A stretch of 64,000 nucleotides of DNA from Crenobacter cavernae (GCF_003355495.1 NZ_CP031337.1:1493001-1557000), one strand, 5' to 3'. Shown: positions 1 through 7,868, counted from the first letter of the stretch. Program-made: numbers and translations. The notes: generated by a model from the sequence alone, not told the origin.

Positions 1-390
1 GGCGGCAAGCGTCATGAACTCGGCGGCAGCTTCTTCGAGCCGACCATTCTGTCCGGCGTGACCGCCAAGATGCGCGTCGCGCGCGAGGAGACCTTCGGCC
101 CGATGGCGCCGGTGTTCAAGTTCGACACCGAGGAAGAGCTGATCGCTGCCGCCAACGACACCGAGTTCGGCCTGGCCAGCTACTTCTACAGCCGCGACAT
201 CGGCCGCATCTGGCGCGTCGCCGAGGCGCTCGAGTACGGCATGGTCGGCATCAACACCGGGCTGATCTCGAACGAAGCGGCGCCGTTCGGCGGCGTCAAG
301 CAGTCGGGCCTCGGCCGCGAGGGCTCGAAGTACGGCCTCGACGACTACCTGGAGATCAAGTACCTGTGCTTCGCCGGGCTCGACCGCTGA
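1..390 (+). CDS. gabD: Succinate-semialdehyde dehydrogenase, C-terminal part (5' end outside window)
   Basis: The frame is open from base 1, so only the last 129 residues of an aldehyde dehydrogenase are present. GabD-type enzymes oxidise succinate semialdehyde to succinate with NAD(P)+ at the end of 4-aminobutyrate degradation, in the cytoplasm. Visible family marks are the EETFGP motif, NDTEFGLA, the C-terminal PFGGVKQSGLGREGSKYG block and the ending DYLEIKY, which together fit GabD better than other aldehyde dehydrogenases. The catalytic cysteine would lie upstream of the window and cannot be checked. A palindromic terminator follows 12 bases after the stop. Confidence 0.85.
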   Translation, partial: GGKRHELGGSFFEPTILSGVTAKMRVAREETFGPMAPVFKFDTEEELIAAANDTEFGLASYFYSRDIGRIWRVAEALEYGMVGINTGLISNEAAPFGGVKQSGLGREGSKYGLDDYLEIKYLCFAGLDR

Positions 391-402
391 GTCTGACTGG
401 GT

Positions 403-438
403 AAAAAAAGCTCGGCCAACGTTGGCCGAGCTTTTTTT
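403..438. terminator. 36-bp perfect palindrome: bidirectional terminator built from two uptake-like motifs
   Basis: Seven A, then GCTCGGCCAAC joined directly to GTTGGCCGAGC, then seven T; the whole 36 bp is a perfect palindrome with no unpaired loop bases in the DNA. It sits between the convergent ends of gabD (+) and the FAD oxidase (-), so it can stop transcription from both sides. The arms carry the 11-mer GTTGGCCGAGC, one base short of the 12-mer. Confidence 0.9.
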
Positions 439-497
439 ACGGGTGTGCAGTTGGAAGAGGAACAGCGGGCGGCGCGCTGTCGGTGTATCGATGCGCA

Positions 498-1877
498 TCA
501 GCAGAGAAACGGCTCGTAGTATTTCGTCGTGAATCGCGGGCGCGCCAGCTTCCTGGGAATCTTCACGTCGCCAGGCTGCAACCACTGCGTCTGGATCGGC
601 GAAGCATTTCCGCCAAGCGTATGAATGGCCAGCCGGTTGTACTGCTGCGCGAACGCTTGCCATAGCGGGTCGGTCGGGTTCGAAGAGAACGGGTCGAACG
701 AAAAGGAGACGCCGGGGCCGCCCGAATAGAGGCCGAAGGGTTTCTTGTCCTTCTCCGGGCGTTGCACGAAATAGGCCGCCCACCCTTTGGGCGCGAAGCC
801 GGTCCTCTGTTCGAAGGCCTTGGTGAACTCGAACGATTCGACGATCACACGGGTGAGCCGGGCGATGTCGTGTTCGTAGTACTGGAAGTCGAGACGGCGC
901 TCGTCGGCCGCCGGACGCCAGTATTCGTTGACGAAGTCGGCGCGCGAGTAGACGAGCCCCTTCGGCTGCGGCACCTCGACCCCGTCGAAGCCGTGCTGGA
1001 TGGCCAGCCGTTTGGCGGCGCGGAACCGGTCGCAGGCGGGCTGCGACGACGCCGGAGTGGTCGAGCCGGGACCGGCCTTGTAACGCTGATCGAAAAAGGC
1101 GGCCAGCTGGTGCAAAAACACGATCGCGAGTAGCGCGTCGCTCTCTTCGCGCATACGGATCAATCCCGCGGCGAGCTCCTCCGGCGATTCGAACGCGGCG
1201 AGCGAAATCTCGGAACGGCACAGCGTGGCCGTGCGGACCTCGAGCTGGCACTCGACGACGATGCCGGAAAGGCCGAACGAGCACTTGAACTCGTGGAACG
1301 CCGCTCCGTCCTTGTCGGCGGACAGCGTGCACAGCTCGCCGCGCTCGTCGACATAGCTCAGCGCGACGACGTGCGCGGAAAAATAGCCGGGACCGTCCAG
1401 CGAGGACTCCTTCGTGTCGCCGACGGCGGCCGAGCCGACGGTCGCCTCGCCGATCTCCGCCTGGAACGGTATCTCGACGCCGCGCGCCTGGAGCCACATA
1501 TTGAGCTTTTTCAACCGGCAGCCGGCCTGCACGCGGACGACGTGCCGCCCCGTCTCGTCGTGTTCGAGCCCCAGGATTTCATCGAGCTTGCGCGTACACA
1601 ACATCGTCCCGCCGTCATTGACGATGGTGGAGCTCACCGAGAGCCGCGAGCCGACCGGGTGTACCGGGGTCGGGAAACGCTGCGTATCGCACACCACCGC
1701 CTGAACGTCGGCGTAGCTTAGCGGCTCGACGTAGACGGCCGGCTTCGTCGAGCGGCTCAGCCCCCAATTGCGGTAAACATGGCCTTCATTCTCGAGTAGG
1801 CCGCTGAAAGGCTGAACCTCCCGGACATCGCCCTGCTGCGGATTGGCCGCAGGACCGGTCTTGTTGACGTTTTTCAT
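498..1877 (-). CDS. FAD-binding (PCMH-type) oxidoreductase
   Basis: 459-residue protein of the vanillyl-alcohol-oxidase flavoprotein superfamily. The N-terminal FAD-binding half shows the pyrophosphate-binding segment HPVGSRLSVSSTIVNDGG (about residues 74-91), followed by LDEILGLEHD and the GEATVGSAAVGDTKESSLDG region that normally contacts the isoalloxazine ring. The C-terminal half resembles sugar-lactone or alditol oxidases (QYYEHDIARL, RFTTKYYEPF). Substrate cannot be assigned. No signal peptide is visible, so it is probably cytoplasmic. It stands alone, convergent with gabD, and no strong ribosome binding site precedes the ATG. Confidence 0.75.
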   Translation of the reverse strand: MKNVNKTGPAANPQQGDVREVQPFSGLLENEGHVYRNWGLSRSTKPAVYVEPLSYADVQAVVCDTQRFPTPVHPVGSRLSVSSTIVNDGGTMLCTRKLDEILGLEHDETGRHVVRVQAGCRLKKLNMWLQARGVEIPFQAEIGEATVGSAAVGDTKESSLDGPGYFSAHVVALSYVDERGELCTLSADKDGAAFHEFKCSFGLSGIVVECQLEVRTATLCRSEISLAAFESPEELAAGLIRMREESDALLAIVFLHQLAAFFDQRYKAGPGSTTPASSQPACDRFRAAKRLAIQHGFDGVEVPQPKGLVYSRADFVNEYWRPAADERRLDFQYYEHDIARLTRVIVESFEFTKAFEQRTGFAPKGWAAYFVQRPEKDKKPFGLYSGGPGVSFSFDPFSSNPTDPLWQAFAQQYNRLAIHTLGGNASPIQTQWLQPGDVKIPRKLARPRFTTKYYEPFLC

Positions 1878-2102
1878 TGCCGTTTACCCGTCTAATCCTG
1901 CTCGTCGAGTCGCTAGACCCAGAGTGGCCGATCGCGCACCGGGGAGGGCGTTTCTTGTGCCGAGATACTCGAAATAAATAGCGAGACGATCGCTGGAGCC
2001 GACCCGAAAGTTGCATTTGAACAATAGTGCGTGGAAGGCCGGCTTCCCATTCCCGCTTGGGAGACGGCGCCCCCCTTTGCCACGATAAGGCCGCCAGGCG
2101 GC

Positions 2103-2140
2103 AAAAAGCTCGGCCAACGTGGGAGGTTGGCCGAGCTTTT
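2103..2140. terminator. Terminator-like hairpin with one exact 12-mer (2125-2136)
   Basis: AAAAAGCTCGGCCAAC and GTTGGCCGAGCTTTT are inverted around a short GTGGGAG spacer. The right arm is an exact GGTTGGCCGAGC, the left arm lacks the last base. The usual A and T flanks of a rho-independent terminator are present, but the site lies between divergently oriented starts, so its role as a terminator is uncertain. Confidence 0.6.
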
Positions 2141-2172
2141 CAGGGACCAGATGACGGGCGGGGAAGGCGGTC

Positions 2173-2200
2173 TTGCCCGCCGACACGGCGTGGCTATAGT
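2173..2200 (+). promoter_or_regulatory. Possible sigma-70 promoter of the YbhB gene
   Basis: TTGCCC at 2173-2178, 16-base spacer, TATAGT at 2195-2200, 38 bases before the ATG at 2239. A purine-rich ribosome binding site (GAGGAAGGAGA) lies between. Assignment is by hexamer resemblance only. Confidence 0.4.
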
Positions 2201-2238
2201 GCGGCTAGGGGGCCACCCCATGAGGAAGGAGACCGACC

Positions 2239-2712
2239 ATGTCACTCACGCTCACCTCGGCCGCATTCGCCGCGAACGGCACCATCCCGGCGCACCTCAC
2301 CTGCGAAGGCCGGGACGTCTCGCCGCCGCTGGCCTGGAGCGGCGCGCCGGAGGGCACGCAAAGCTTCGTGCTGATCGTCGACGACCCGGACGCGCCGGAC
2401 CCCGCCGCCCCCAGGATGACCTGGGTCCACTGGGTGCTCTACAACCTGCCCGCGACCACGACCGGACTGCCCGAGGACGTGCGCGCGCTGCCGCCCGGCA
2501 CGCGCGAGGGGCTCAACGACTGGCAGAAGACCGGCTACGGCGGACCCTGCCCGCCTATTGGCACCCACCGCTACTTTCACAAGCTGTACGCGCTCGACAC
2601 CGTGCTGCCCGATCATATCAACCGCCCCACCAAGTCCGAACTGATGATCGCGATGCACGGGCATGTGCTCGCCCAGACCGAGCTGATCGGCACCTACCGC
2701 AAGGCGGGCTGA
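2239..2712 (+). CDS. YbhB/YbcL family protein (bacterial PEBP, Raf-kinase-inhibitor-like)
   Basis: 157 residues, the usual length of bacterial phosphatidylethanolamine-binding-protein homologues. The ligand-pocket signature VDDPDAPDP (residues about 49-57), the WVHWVLYNLP strand and the GTHRYFHKLYALD segment are all visible. The biochemical role of this family is not settled; small-ligand binding and effects on signalling or proteases have been suggested. No signal peptide is seen. Start ATG is supported by AAGGAGA a few bases upstream. It is a single-gene unit followed by its own terminator. Confidence 0.85.
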   Translation: MSLTLTSAAFAANGTIPAHLTCEGRDVSPPLAWSGAPEGTQSFVLIVDDPDAPDPAAPRMTWVHWVLYNLPATTTGLPEDVRALPPGTREGLNDWQKTGYGGPCPPIGTHRYFHKLYALDTVLPDHINRPTKSELMIAMHGHVLAQTELIGTYRKAG

Positions 2713-3214
2713 GGCATTCGTCGACGAGGCCGGCAGCGGAAGGCGGCCGGGCGGGTGAGACGCTACCGTAACGCCGGCAGCAATTTAATAGGGTGTTTAA
2801 AAAGCTTGGCCAACCTTCAAGGTTGGCCAAGCTTTTTTTACGGGCGGTCGGTCCGGAAAAACCGGGCCGATTCGGTGAATGACAAAGCGTCCGGCCGGTC
2901 GGCGGGCCGCCGACACGATGGGTGAATTGCTAGTGAACCGTGCCGGGTTCTGGTCTATACAGAGACGCGTGGCCGCCGCCTCTCCTCCCCGAAAGGCGCG
3001 GGAAGCGGCCATGCCTGCTGTACAGCATGTCCCCCGAAGCACGGATACGGTCGTCGATGGGCTAGCCCCCTTAGCAAGAGGGCTAAAGACGAAGTGATAT
3101 TGCTTGAAAGCTGCAAGTCCGCTACGCCGTGCCTTGCACGGTTCTATCGTCGGTGCGTTTTACGCCAAAACCATGCAAGCTTTTAATAACTTATGCAAAA
3201 AGAAGGCAATGGTC
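2713..3214. other. Intergenic region after ybhB
   Basis: About 500 bases. Apart from the terminator at 2798-2839 there is a small stem-loop at 3063-3085 (TAGCCCCC/GAGGGCTA type arms). The last 150 bases are visibly AT-richer, matching the following dodecin gene. I find no supportable gene or RNA here. Confidence 0.6.
2798..2839. terminator. Terminator with a variant motif pair (GGTTGGCCAAGC)
   Basis: Arms GCTTGGCCAACC and GGTTGGCCAAGC around TTCAA, flanked by A and T runs, 86 bases after the ybhB stop. Both arms carry the same change relative to the 12-mer (GAGC to AAGC), so the stem stays fully paired although the word is altered. Confidence 0.85.
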
Positions 3215-3418
3215 ATGTCAGACATACTCAAAGTGGTGGAAGTGCTCGCCGAGTCGAAGACTAGCTGGGAAGACGCGGCAGCCACCGCCGTTGCCAAGGC
3301 AGAAGAAACCATTCATGGCATTAAATCCATTTATATCAAGGATTTTGAGGCCAAGGTGGAGAACGGCAAGATTTCCAGTTACAGGATCAACGCAAAGATT
3401 ACCTTCTTGATCGATTAG
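3215..3418 (+). CDS. Dodecin (small flavin-binding protein)
   Basis: 67 residues beginning MSDILKVVEVLAESKTSWED, the typical dodecin start and length. Dodecins assemble into hollow 12-mers that bind and buffer flavins such as FMN or riboflavin in the cytoplasm. The central SIYIKDFEAKVENGKISSYR strand carries the conserved fold, but the flavin-stacking Trp appears only at position 19 (TSWEDA). ATG 3215 is chosen over ATG 3209 because AGAAGG at 3201-3206 is correctly spaced only for the former. Base composition is lower in GC than the surroundings, as is the next gene. Confidence 0.85.
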   Translation: MSDILKVVEVLAESKTSWEDAAATAVAKAEETIHGIKSIYIKDFEAKVENGKISSYRINAKITFLID

Positions 3419-3478
3419 GAAAAATCGAATCCGGAAGGTTTTTTTTTGAGTGTCACTCTTCGATAAGGAATGCGCATT

Positions 3479-3952
3479 ATGGCGAATCAACCCCAGTTTG
3501 ATCCCGGTCGTGCTCTTGCCAACTATGACCCGTTCAATGTCGCCGAAAACATGCGAAAGCTGTTCGGAGGTTTCTTTTTGCAAGAGAATTGGATGTCGCC
3601 GGTTCGCTGGATGACAAACATAGCCCAGCAGGGAATGACGATCGATATTGCGGAGAACGATGAATCTTATACCGTTCTGGCCGACATTCCCGGTGTGAAG
3701 AAGGAGGATATTACAGTCGAGATTGCCGGCAATCGTATCACCATCAGCGCCGAAACGAAAAGTGGGAAAGAGGAAAGAAAAGGAGACGCCATCATTCAAA
3801 GCGAACGCCACTATGGCAGTTTCTTCCGCAGTTTCATTCTCGATAAAAATGTCGACGATGACAAGGTGGCCGCCAAATATACCGATGGCGTGCTGGAGTT
3901 GACTATCCCGAAGAAAAACGGTGGGCAAGGCAAACAAATCTCTATTCATTAA
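3479..3952 (+). CDS. Hsp20 family small heat-shock protein
   Basis: 157-residue alpha-crystallin-domain chaperone; such proteins hold unfolding proteins as large oligomers. The domain runs from about residue 53 to 147 (DIAENDESYTVLADIPGVKK, ITVEIAGNRITISAE, DGVLELTIPKK), ending with the short QISIH tail. ATG 3479 is preferred to ATG 3470 because AAGGA at 3465-3469 would touch the earlier start but is properly spaced for the later one. It follows dodecin by 60 bases, with a nine-T run at 3439-3447 between them. A second, clearly different Hsp20 lies at 15809-16240. Lower GC than the flanks suggests separate origin. Confidence 0.88.
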   Translation: MANQPQFDPGRALANYDPFNVAENMRKLFGGFFLQENWMSPVRWMTNIAQQGMTIDIAENDESYTVLADIPGVKKEDITVEIAGNRITISAETKSGKEERKGDAIIQSERHYGSFFRSFILDKNVDDDKVAAKYTDGVLELTIPKKNGGQGKQISIH

Positions 3953-4247
3953 TTCAGGTGCGGAGACCGGTTTTGGTGAGTCGAATACGGGTCTCCGATT
4001 CAACCGCTCACCTGTCCACCTCAGTACGGCGCAATCGGCAGGGCGTCAATAAGCTAAGCGCAGTGCGCCGTACGGCCATGGCGGGCACGAAATCGCCGGA
4101 GACCGGCAGGCAAGGAAGTTGACCGGGCGTGCGGCGCTATGCGACCTATACTGCTTCACGTCGCCAGCTTAGACGCAGCCGCGCTCCCTGGCCCACCCGC
4201 TGCCGCAACGCCGGCAGCAACCCCACCATCCTGCAAGGAGGTCGAAC

Positions 4248-4901
4248 ATGACAATCCGCATAGGCGACGAAGCGCCCGATTTCACCGCCGAAAGCACCGA
4301 AGGCACGATCCGCTTCCACGAATGGATCGGCGACGGCTGGGCCATCCTGTTCTCGCATCCGAAGGACTTCACCCCGGTCTGCACCACCGAACTCGGCTAC
4401 ATGGCCGGGCTCAAGCCGGAATTCGACAAGCGCAACACCAAGATCGTCGGCCTCAGCGTCGACCCGGTCAGCGACCACAAGGCCTGGGTCGGCGACATCG
4501 CCGAAACGCAGGGCCACGCGGTCAACTACCCCTTGATCGGCGACGCCGACCTGACGGTCGCCAAGCTCTACGACATGATCCACCCGAACGCCAGCCCCGG
4601 CCCGCGCACCGCCGTCGACAACGCGACCGTGCGCTCGGTGTTCCTGATCGGCCCGGACAAGAAGGTCAAGGCGATGCTGGTCTACCCGATGAGCGCCGGC
4701 CGCAACTTCGACGAGGTGCTGCGCCTGCTGGATTCGCTGCAGCTGAACGCCAAGCACACCGTCGCGACGCCGGTGAACTGGCGGCCGGGCGAAGACGTGA
4801 TCATCCCGACATCGGTGTCCGACGAGGATGCGCGGAAGAAATACCCGCAGGGCTTCAAAACGCTGAAACCCTATTTGCGCGTGGTGGCGCAGCCGAAATA
4901 G
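4248..4901 (+). CDS. 1-Cys peroxiredoxin (Prx6 family)
   Basis: 217 residues, Prx6-type length. Reduces hydrogen peroxide and alkyl hydroperoxides in the cytoplasm. The peroxidatic Cys45 lies in FTPVCTTELG; no other cysteine occurs in the protein, as expected for the 1-Cys mechanism that uses an external reductant. The long C-terminal extension with VATPVNWRPGEDVIIP is the Prx6 hallmark. The start is supported by CAAGGAGG upstream. Two terminators follow in series (4922-4948 and 4961-5000). Confidence 0.9.
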   Translation: MTIRIGDEAPDFTAESTEGTIRFHEWIGDGWAILFSHPKDFTPVCTTELGYMAGLKPEFDKRNTKIVGLSVDPVSDHKAWVGDIAETQGHAVNYPLIGDADLTVAKLYDMIHPNASPGPRTAVDNATVRSVFLIGPDKKVKAMLVYPMSAGRNFDEVLRLLDSLQLNAKHTVATPVNWRPGEDVIIPTSVSDEDARKKYPQGFKTLKPYLRVVAQPK

Positions 4902-4921
4902 CACCGCGCCGATAATGTCGA

Positions 4922-4948
4922 GGGGGGGCGCCGCGCGGCGCCCTTTTT
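4922..4948 (+). terminator. Intrinsic terminator of the peroxiredoxin gene
   Basis: GGGCGCCGCGCGGCGCCC stem followed by five T, 21 bases after the stop codon. Confidence 0.85.
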
Positions 4949-4960
4949 ATTGAACCGATG

Positions 4961-5000
4961 AAAACAGCTCGGCCAACCATCGAAGGTTGGCCGAGCTTTT
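4961..5000. terminator. Terminator from an inverted pair of exact 12-mers (4967-4978, 4985-4996)
   Basis: GCTCGGCCAACC and GGTTGGCCGAGC around ATCGAA, flanked by four A and four T. It lies between the convergent ends of the peroxiredoxin and lipoprotein genes, a second stop signal just after an ordinary one. Confidence 0.85.
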
Positions 5001-5086
5001 GCATATTGAATGCTTAATGTGGACTGGAAATATTTTAAACTGTTGTGACTTGCCTAATATCCAAGCTTGACGTCACTAGAGCTACT

Positions 5087-5917
5087 TTACATTGCCTTAG
5101 CGATGGAGGTAGTGACATTCTCTTTTGATATTGCGTAAATGCCGTTAAAAGTTCTAACCCAGATTCTGTCCTGTGATTCGGAAATCAGCTTCGCGGTCAT
5201 CTCAAAGTCGAAACGCGGGCTCAGGAAGTCGGACTTGAAAGAAATGGTCTTTTCTTTGTCGGCATCTTCAGGAGAGTCTTTTTTGTAGAACTTAATAAGT
5301 TCAGTAAAGCCGACTGTCAGACTCTTCTCGACTTCAGGTGTGATGTCGGTATTGGATTGAGAGATATAATCAATTTTATAGCTTATCGGGAGCTGGTACA
5401 TGTAGCGGCCAATCCATTTTTGATCGGCAGCCTCATGCTCGGCAATCAGTGCTGCAGCCAGTAAGATTTTTTCACCCTCAACTTTGGTGATGTAAAGGTA
5501 CGGCGACATTTTTGTAGTACGGCTGCTGCTATTTTCTTGGGCGACGTAGTTTGTGGATTTTGCTGCCGAAGAAAATAATTTGAGCGGATCGACTCGGACT
5601 TTTCCTCTGAGTGCTTCAACATCTTTTTCAGTGTTCGACTCAATCATTTTCATATTTGCTGCAACGCCGATCGGTCCCAGCAGTAGCCCGAGCCCTATGC
5701 CCCCACCGCCAAAAGTCTGCGAATAGATGATGTTTTTGTCATCGTCGAGATGACGAACCATATGATTCGTTTGATCGAGAAGAGTCGAGTGCATCACCGT
5801 CGGGGGAGCGTCCCGGGTAGCGCTAGGAGCGGGCTTCATATACGTGGGGGAAGTAGCGCAGCCTCCAAGAGCGGCGGCAAGCACTAGAAGTAAAATGCCT
5901 TCATATGTTTTTTTCAT
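5087..5917 (-). CDS. Orphan lipoprotein, unknown function
   Basis: 276 residues. The N-terminus is a signal peptide with a lipobox LGGC, giving lipidated Cys20, so it should be anchored in the outer (or inner) membrane facing the periplasm. A glycine-rich hydrophobic stretch FGGGGIGLGLLLGPIGVAA follows at about residues 69-87. The rest is mixed alpha/beta with no domain I recognise. The gene is markedly AT-richer than its neighbours and uses codons such as TTA, ATA and AAT freely, a sign of recent transfer. It has no operon partner; its stop converges on the peroxiredoxin terminators. Confidence 0.7.
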   Translation of the reverse strand: MKKTYEGILLLVLAAALGGCATSPTYMKPAPSATRDAPPTVMHSTLLDQTNHMVRHLDDDKNIIYSQTFGGGGIGLGLLLGPIGVAANMKMIESNTEKDVEALRGKVRVDPLKLFSSAAKSTNYVAQENSSSRTTKMSPYLYITKVEGEKILLAAALIAEHEAADQKWIGRYMYQLPISYKIDYISQSNTDITPEVEKSLTVGFTELIKFYKKDSPEDADKEKTISFKSDFLSPRFDFEMTAKLISESQDRIWVRTFNGIYAISKENVTTSIAKAM

Positions 5918-6105
5918 TGTTATGACTTTCGATGATGGAGAATTTTACGAGTGGAGAAACGTAATGCCTATTCTCTGTTGTTTTTCGTTGCAGGTTGTGA
6001 GAAAAAGCTCGATTGGGTAGTTTGCCATATAAATTTTTATGACAAAAGTGTTTTTTGAGAGTGCTTTAAAAGGTAGGCCTCAAGCGCCTTTAAGTTCGTG
6101 AGGTA

Positions 6106-6134
6106 TGAAAAAAGCGCCCCGAGGGCGCTTTTTT
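6106..6134 (-). terminator. Terminator of hemF
   Basis: GAAAAAAGCGCCCC, then GAGGGCGCTTTTTTC: a short G+C stem with A and T flanks on both sides, 18 bases beyond the hemF stop on the minus strand. Confidence 0.85.
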
Positions 6135-6151
6135 CATGGTCGCGGACCGGT

Positions 6152-7060
6152 CTACACCCACTCCCTCACCGGCAAATACTTCTCATACAGCTCCGCCTCC
6201 GGCGTCCCCGGCTCGGGCTGCCAGTTGTACTGCCAGCGCACCAGCGGCGGCATCGACATCAGGATCGACTCGGTGCGCCCGCCCGACTGCAGGCCGAACA
6301 GCGTGCCGCGGTCGAACACCAGGTTGAATTCGACGTAGCGGCCGCGGCGGTAGAGCTGGAACTGGCGCTCGCGCTCGCCCCACGGCGTGTCCTTGCGCTT
6401 GTCGACAATGGGCAGGTAGGCGTCGAGGAAGCCGTTGCCGGCCGCCTGCATGAAGGCGAAGCAGGTCTCGAAGCCGCCCTCGTTCAGGTCGTCGAAGAAC
6501 AGGCCGCCGACGCCGCGCGCCTCGTCGCGATGCTTCAGATAGAAGTACTCGTCGCACCACTTCTTGTACTTCGGGTAGACGTCCTCGCCGAACGGCTCGC
6601 ACAGGTTCTTCGCGACCCTGTGCCAGTGGACGACGTCTTCCTCGAACGCGTAGTAGGGCGTCAGGTCGAAGCCGCCGCCGAACCACCACACCGGATCAAA
6701 GCCTTCCTTCTCGGCGATGAAGAAGCGCACGTTGGCGTGGCTGGTAGGCAGGTACGGGTTCTCGGGGTGGATGACGAGCGATACGCCCATCGCCTCCCAG
6801 CGTCTTCCGGCGAGTTCCGGCCGGTGCGCGGTCGCCGACGGCGGCATCGCGTCGCCGGTGACATGGGAAAAACCGACGCCGGCCTGCTCGAACAAGGCCC
6901 CGCCCGTCAGCACGCGCGAACGGCCACCGCCGACCACGCGCGTCCACGCGTCCTCGACGAAGCGCGCCTTGCCGTCCCGTTCCTCTAGCGCGGCGCAGAT
7001 GCGGTCCTGCAGGTCCAGCAGGAAGGTTTTGACGCGGGCGGTATCGGGGGGCTGGCTCAT
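6152..7060 (-). CDS. hemF: Oxygen-dependent coproporphyrinogen III oxidase
   Basis: 302 residues, the normal HemF length. Converts coproporphyrinogen III to protoporphyrinogen IX using O2 in haem synthesis, as a cytoplasmic homodimer. Signatures include FGGGFDLTPYYAFEED, the ARGVGGLFFDDLNEGG loop and EFNLVFDRGTLFGLQSGGR. The ATG at 7060 is selected because AAGGA sits seven bases upstream; the frame stays open to 7132 but those residues are not family-like. A perfect FNR-type site lies 76-89 bases upstream, with a TACAAT -10-like element between, suggesting oxygen control. Confidence 0.93.
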   Translation of the reverse strand: MSQPPDTARVKTFLLDLQDRICAALEERDGKARFVEDAWTRVVGGGRSRVLTGGALFEQAGVGFSHVTGDAMPPSATAHRPELAGRRWEAMGVSLVIHPENPYLPTSHANVRFFIAEKEGFDPVWWFGGGFDLTPYYAFEEDVVHWHRVAKNLCEPFGEDVYPKYKKWCDEYFYLKHRDEARGVGGLFFDDLNEGGFETCFAFMQAAGNGFLDAYLPIVDKRKDTPWGERERQFQLYRRGRYVEFNLVFDRGTLFGLQSGGRTESILMSMPPLVRWQYNWQPEPGTPEAELYEKYLPVREWV

Positions 7061-7135
7061 GGCGAATCCTTGCATAAACGGTTGCCGACATTGTACTTCA
7101 GCGCGAAGCGGACCCGCGTTTCCCCTTATCATCGT

Positions 7136-7149
7136 TTGATCGACATCAA
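7136..7149. promoter_or_regulatory. FNR/ANR-type binding site
   Basis: TTGATcgacATCAA, a perfect match to the FNR half-sites TTGAT-N4-ATCAA. Its centre is about 59-60 bases upstream of the start point implied by the minus-strand TACAAT (7090-7095) of hemF, near the class I activation position. It is too close to the GST start (7173) for class II activation there. Confidence 0.7.
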
Positions 7150-7172
7150 ACGCCGCCTATCGAAGGAGAACA

Positions 7173-7790
7173 ATGATCACCCTCTACACCTGGGGCACGC
7201 CCAACGGCCGCAAGATTTCCATCGCGCTCGAGGAGCTCGGCCTCGCCTACGACGTGAAGACCGTCGACATCGGCGCCGACGAGCAGTTTTCGCCCGAATT
7301 CCTCGCGATCAGCCCGAACAACAAGATTCCGGCGCTGGTCGATACCGACGGTCCGGGTGGCAAGCCCATCGGCGTGTTCGAATCGGGTGCGATCCTGATC
7401 TATCTGGCAGAGAAGACCGGCAAGCTGCTGCCGAAAGACGGCGCCGCGCGTTTTGAGGTGCTGCAGTGGCTGATGTTCCAGATGGGCGGCTTCGGGCCGT
7501 TTCTGGGCCAGGCGCACCATTTCAACCGCTTCGCGCCGGAGGCCGTTCCTTACGCGCAGAAGCGCTATAACGACGAGGCGCAGCGCCTGTACGGCGTGCT
7601 CGATGCGGCGCTGGCGGGCCGCGACTTCGTCGCCGGCGAATTCTCGATCGCCGACATCGCGCTCTACCCGTGGGCGGCGCGCCACGAGTGGCAGAACGTG
7701 AAGCTCGCCGACTTCCCTAACGTGCAGCGCTGGTTCGACGCGCTGTCCGCGCGCCCGGCGTTTCAGAAGGGCATGGCCGTGCCGGCGTAA
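7173..7790 (+). CDS. Glutathione S-transferase family protein (YfcG/nu-like)
   Basis: 205 residues with an N-terminal thioredoxin-fold domain (ITLYTWGTPNGRKISIALEE, then SPNNKIPALVD with the cis-proline, and ESGAILIYLAEK contacting glutathione) and an all-helical C-terminal domain (FSIADIALYPWAARHEW). Thr/Asn-containing TPNGRK at the helix start resembles disulphide-reductase GSTs such as YfcG/YghU. Substrate is unknown. GAAGGAGAA precedes the ATG. Divergent from hemF. Confidence 0.88.
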   Translation: MITLYTWGTPNGRKISIALEELGLAYDVKTVDIGADEQFSPEFLAISPNNKIPALVDTDGPGGKPIGVFESGAILIYLAEKTGKLLPKDGAARFEVLQWLMFQMGGFGPFLGQAHHFNRFAPEAVPYAQKRYNDEAQRLYGVLDAALAGRDFVAGEFSIADIALYPWAARHEWQNVKLADFPNVQRWFDALSARPAFQKGMAVPA

Positions 7791-7837
7791 GCGGCGCATC
7801 AGCCGCTCTGGAGGCTCGGCCAACGTCGACGCACGCC

Positions 7838-7868
7838 AAACCGCCCGGATCAAACGGGTGGTTTTTTC
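7838..7868 (+). terminator. Terminator of the GST gene
   Basis: AAACCGCCCG, loop GATCAAA, CGGGTGGTTTTTT, about 50 bases after the stop. A lone motif remnant (GCTCGGCCAACGT) lies just upstream at 7814. Confidence 0.85.

Larger units (their letters stand above)
1878..2238. other. Intergenic region between divergent starts, holding a terminator-like motif pair
   Basis: 361 bases between the start of the FAD oxidase (-) and the start of the YbhB gene (+). I see no convincing gene. It holds the inverted motif pair at 2103-2140 and a possible promoter at 2173-2200. A terminator-like hairpin between two gene starts is unexpected because no gene ends here. Confidence 0.7.

Noticed and set aside
2031..2771. 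Long plus-strand frame overlapping ybhB
   Set aside because: Arg/Ala-rich shadow of ybhB in another frame, and it runs through a hairpin.
3103..3130. Heat-shock (sigma-32) promoter before dodecin-Hsp20
   Set aside because: CTTGAAA matches the -35, but no CCCCAT-like -10 follows at the right distance.
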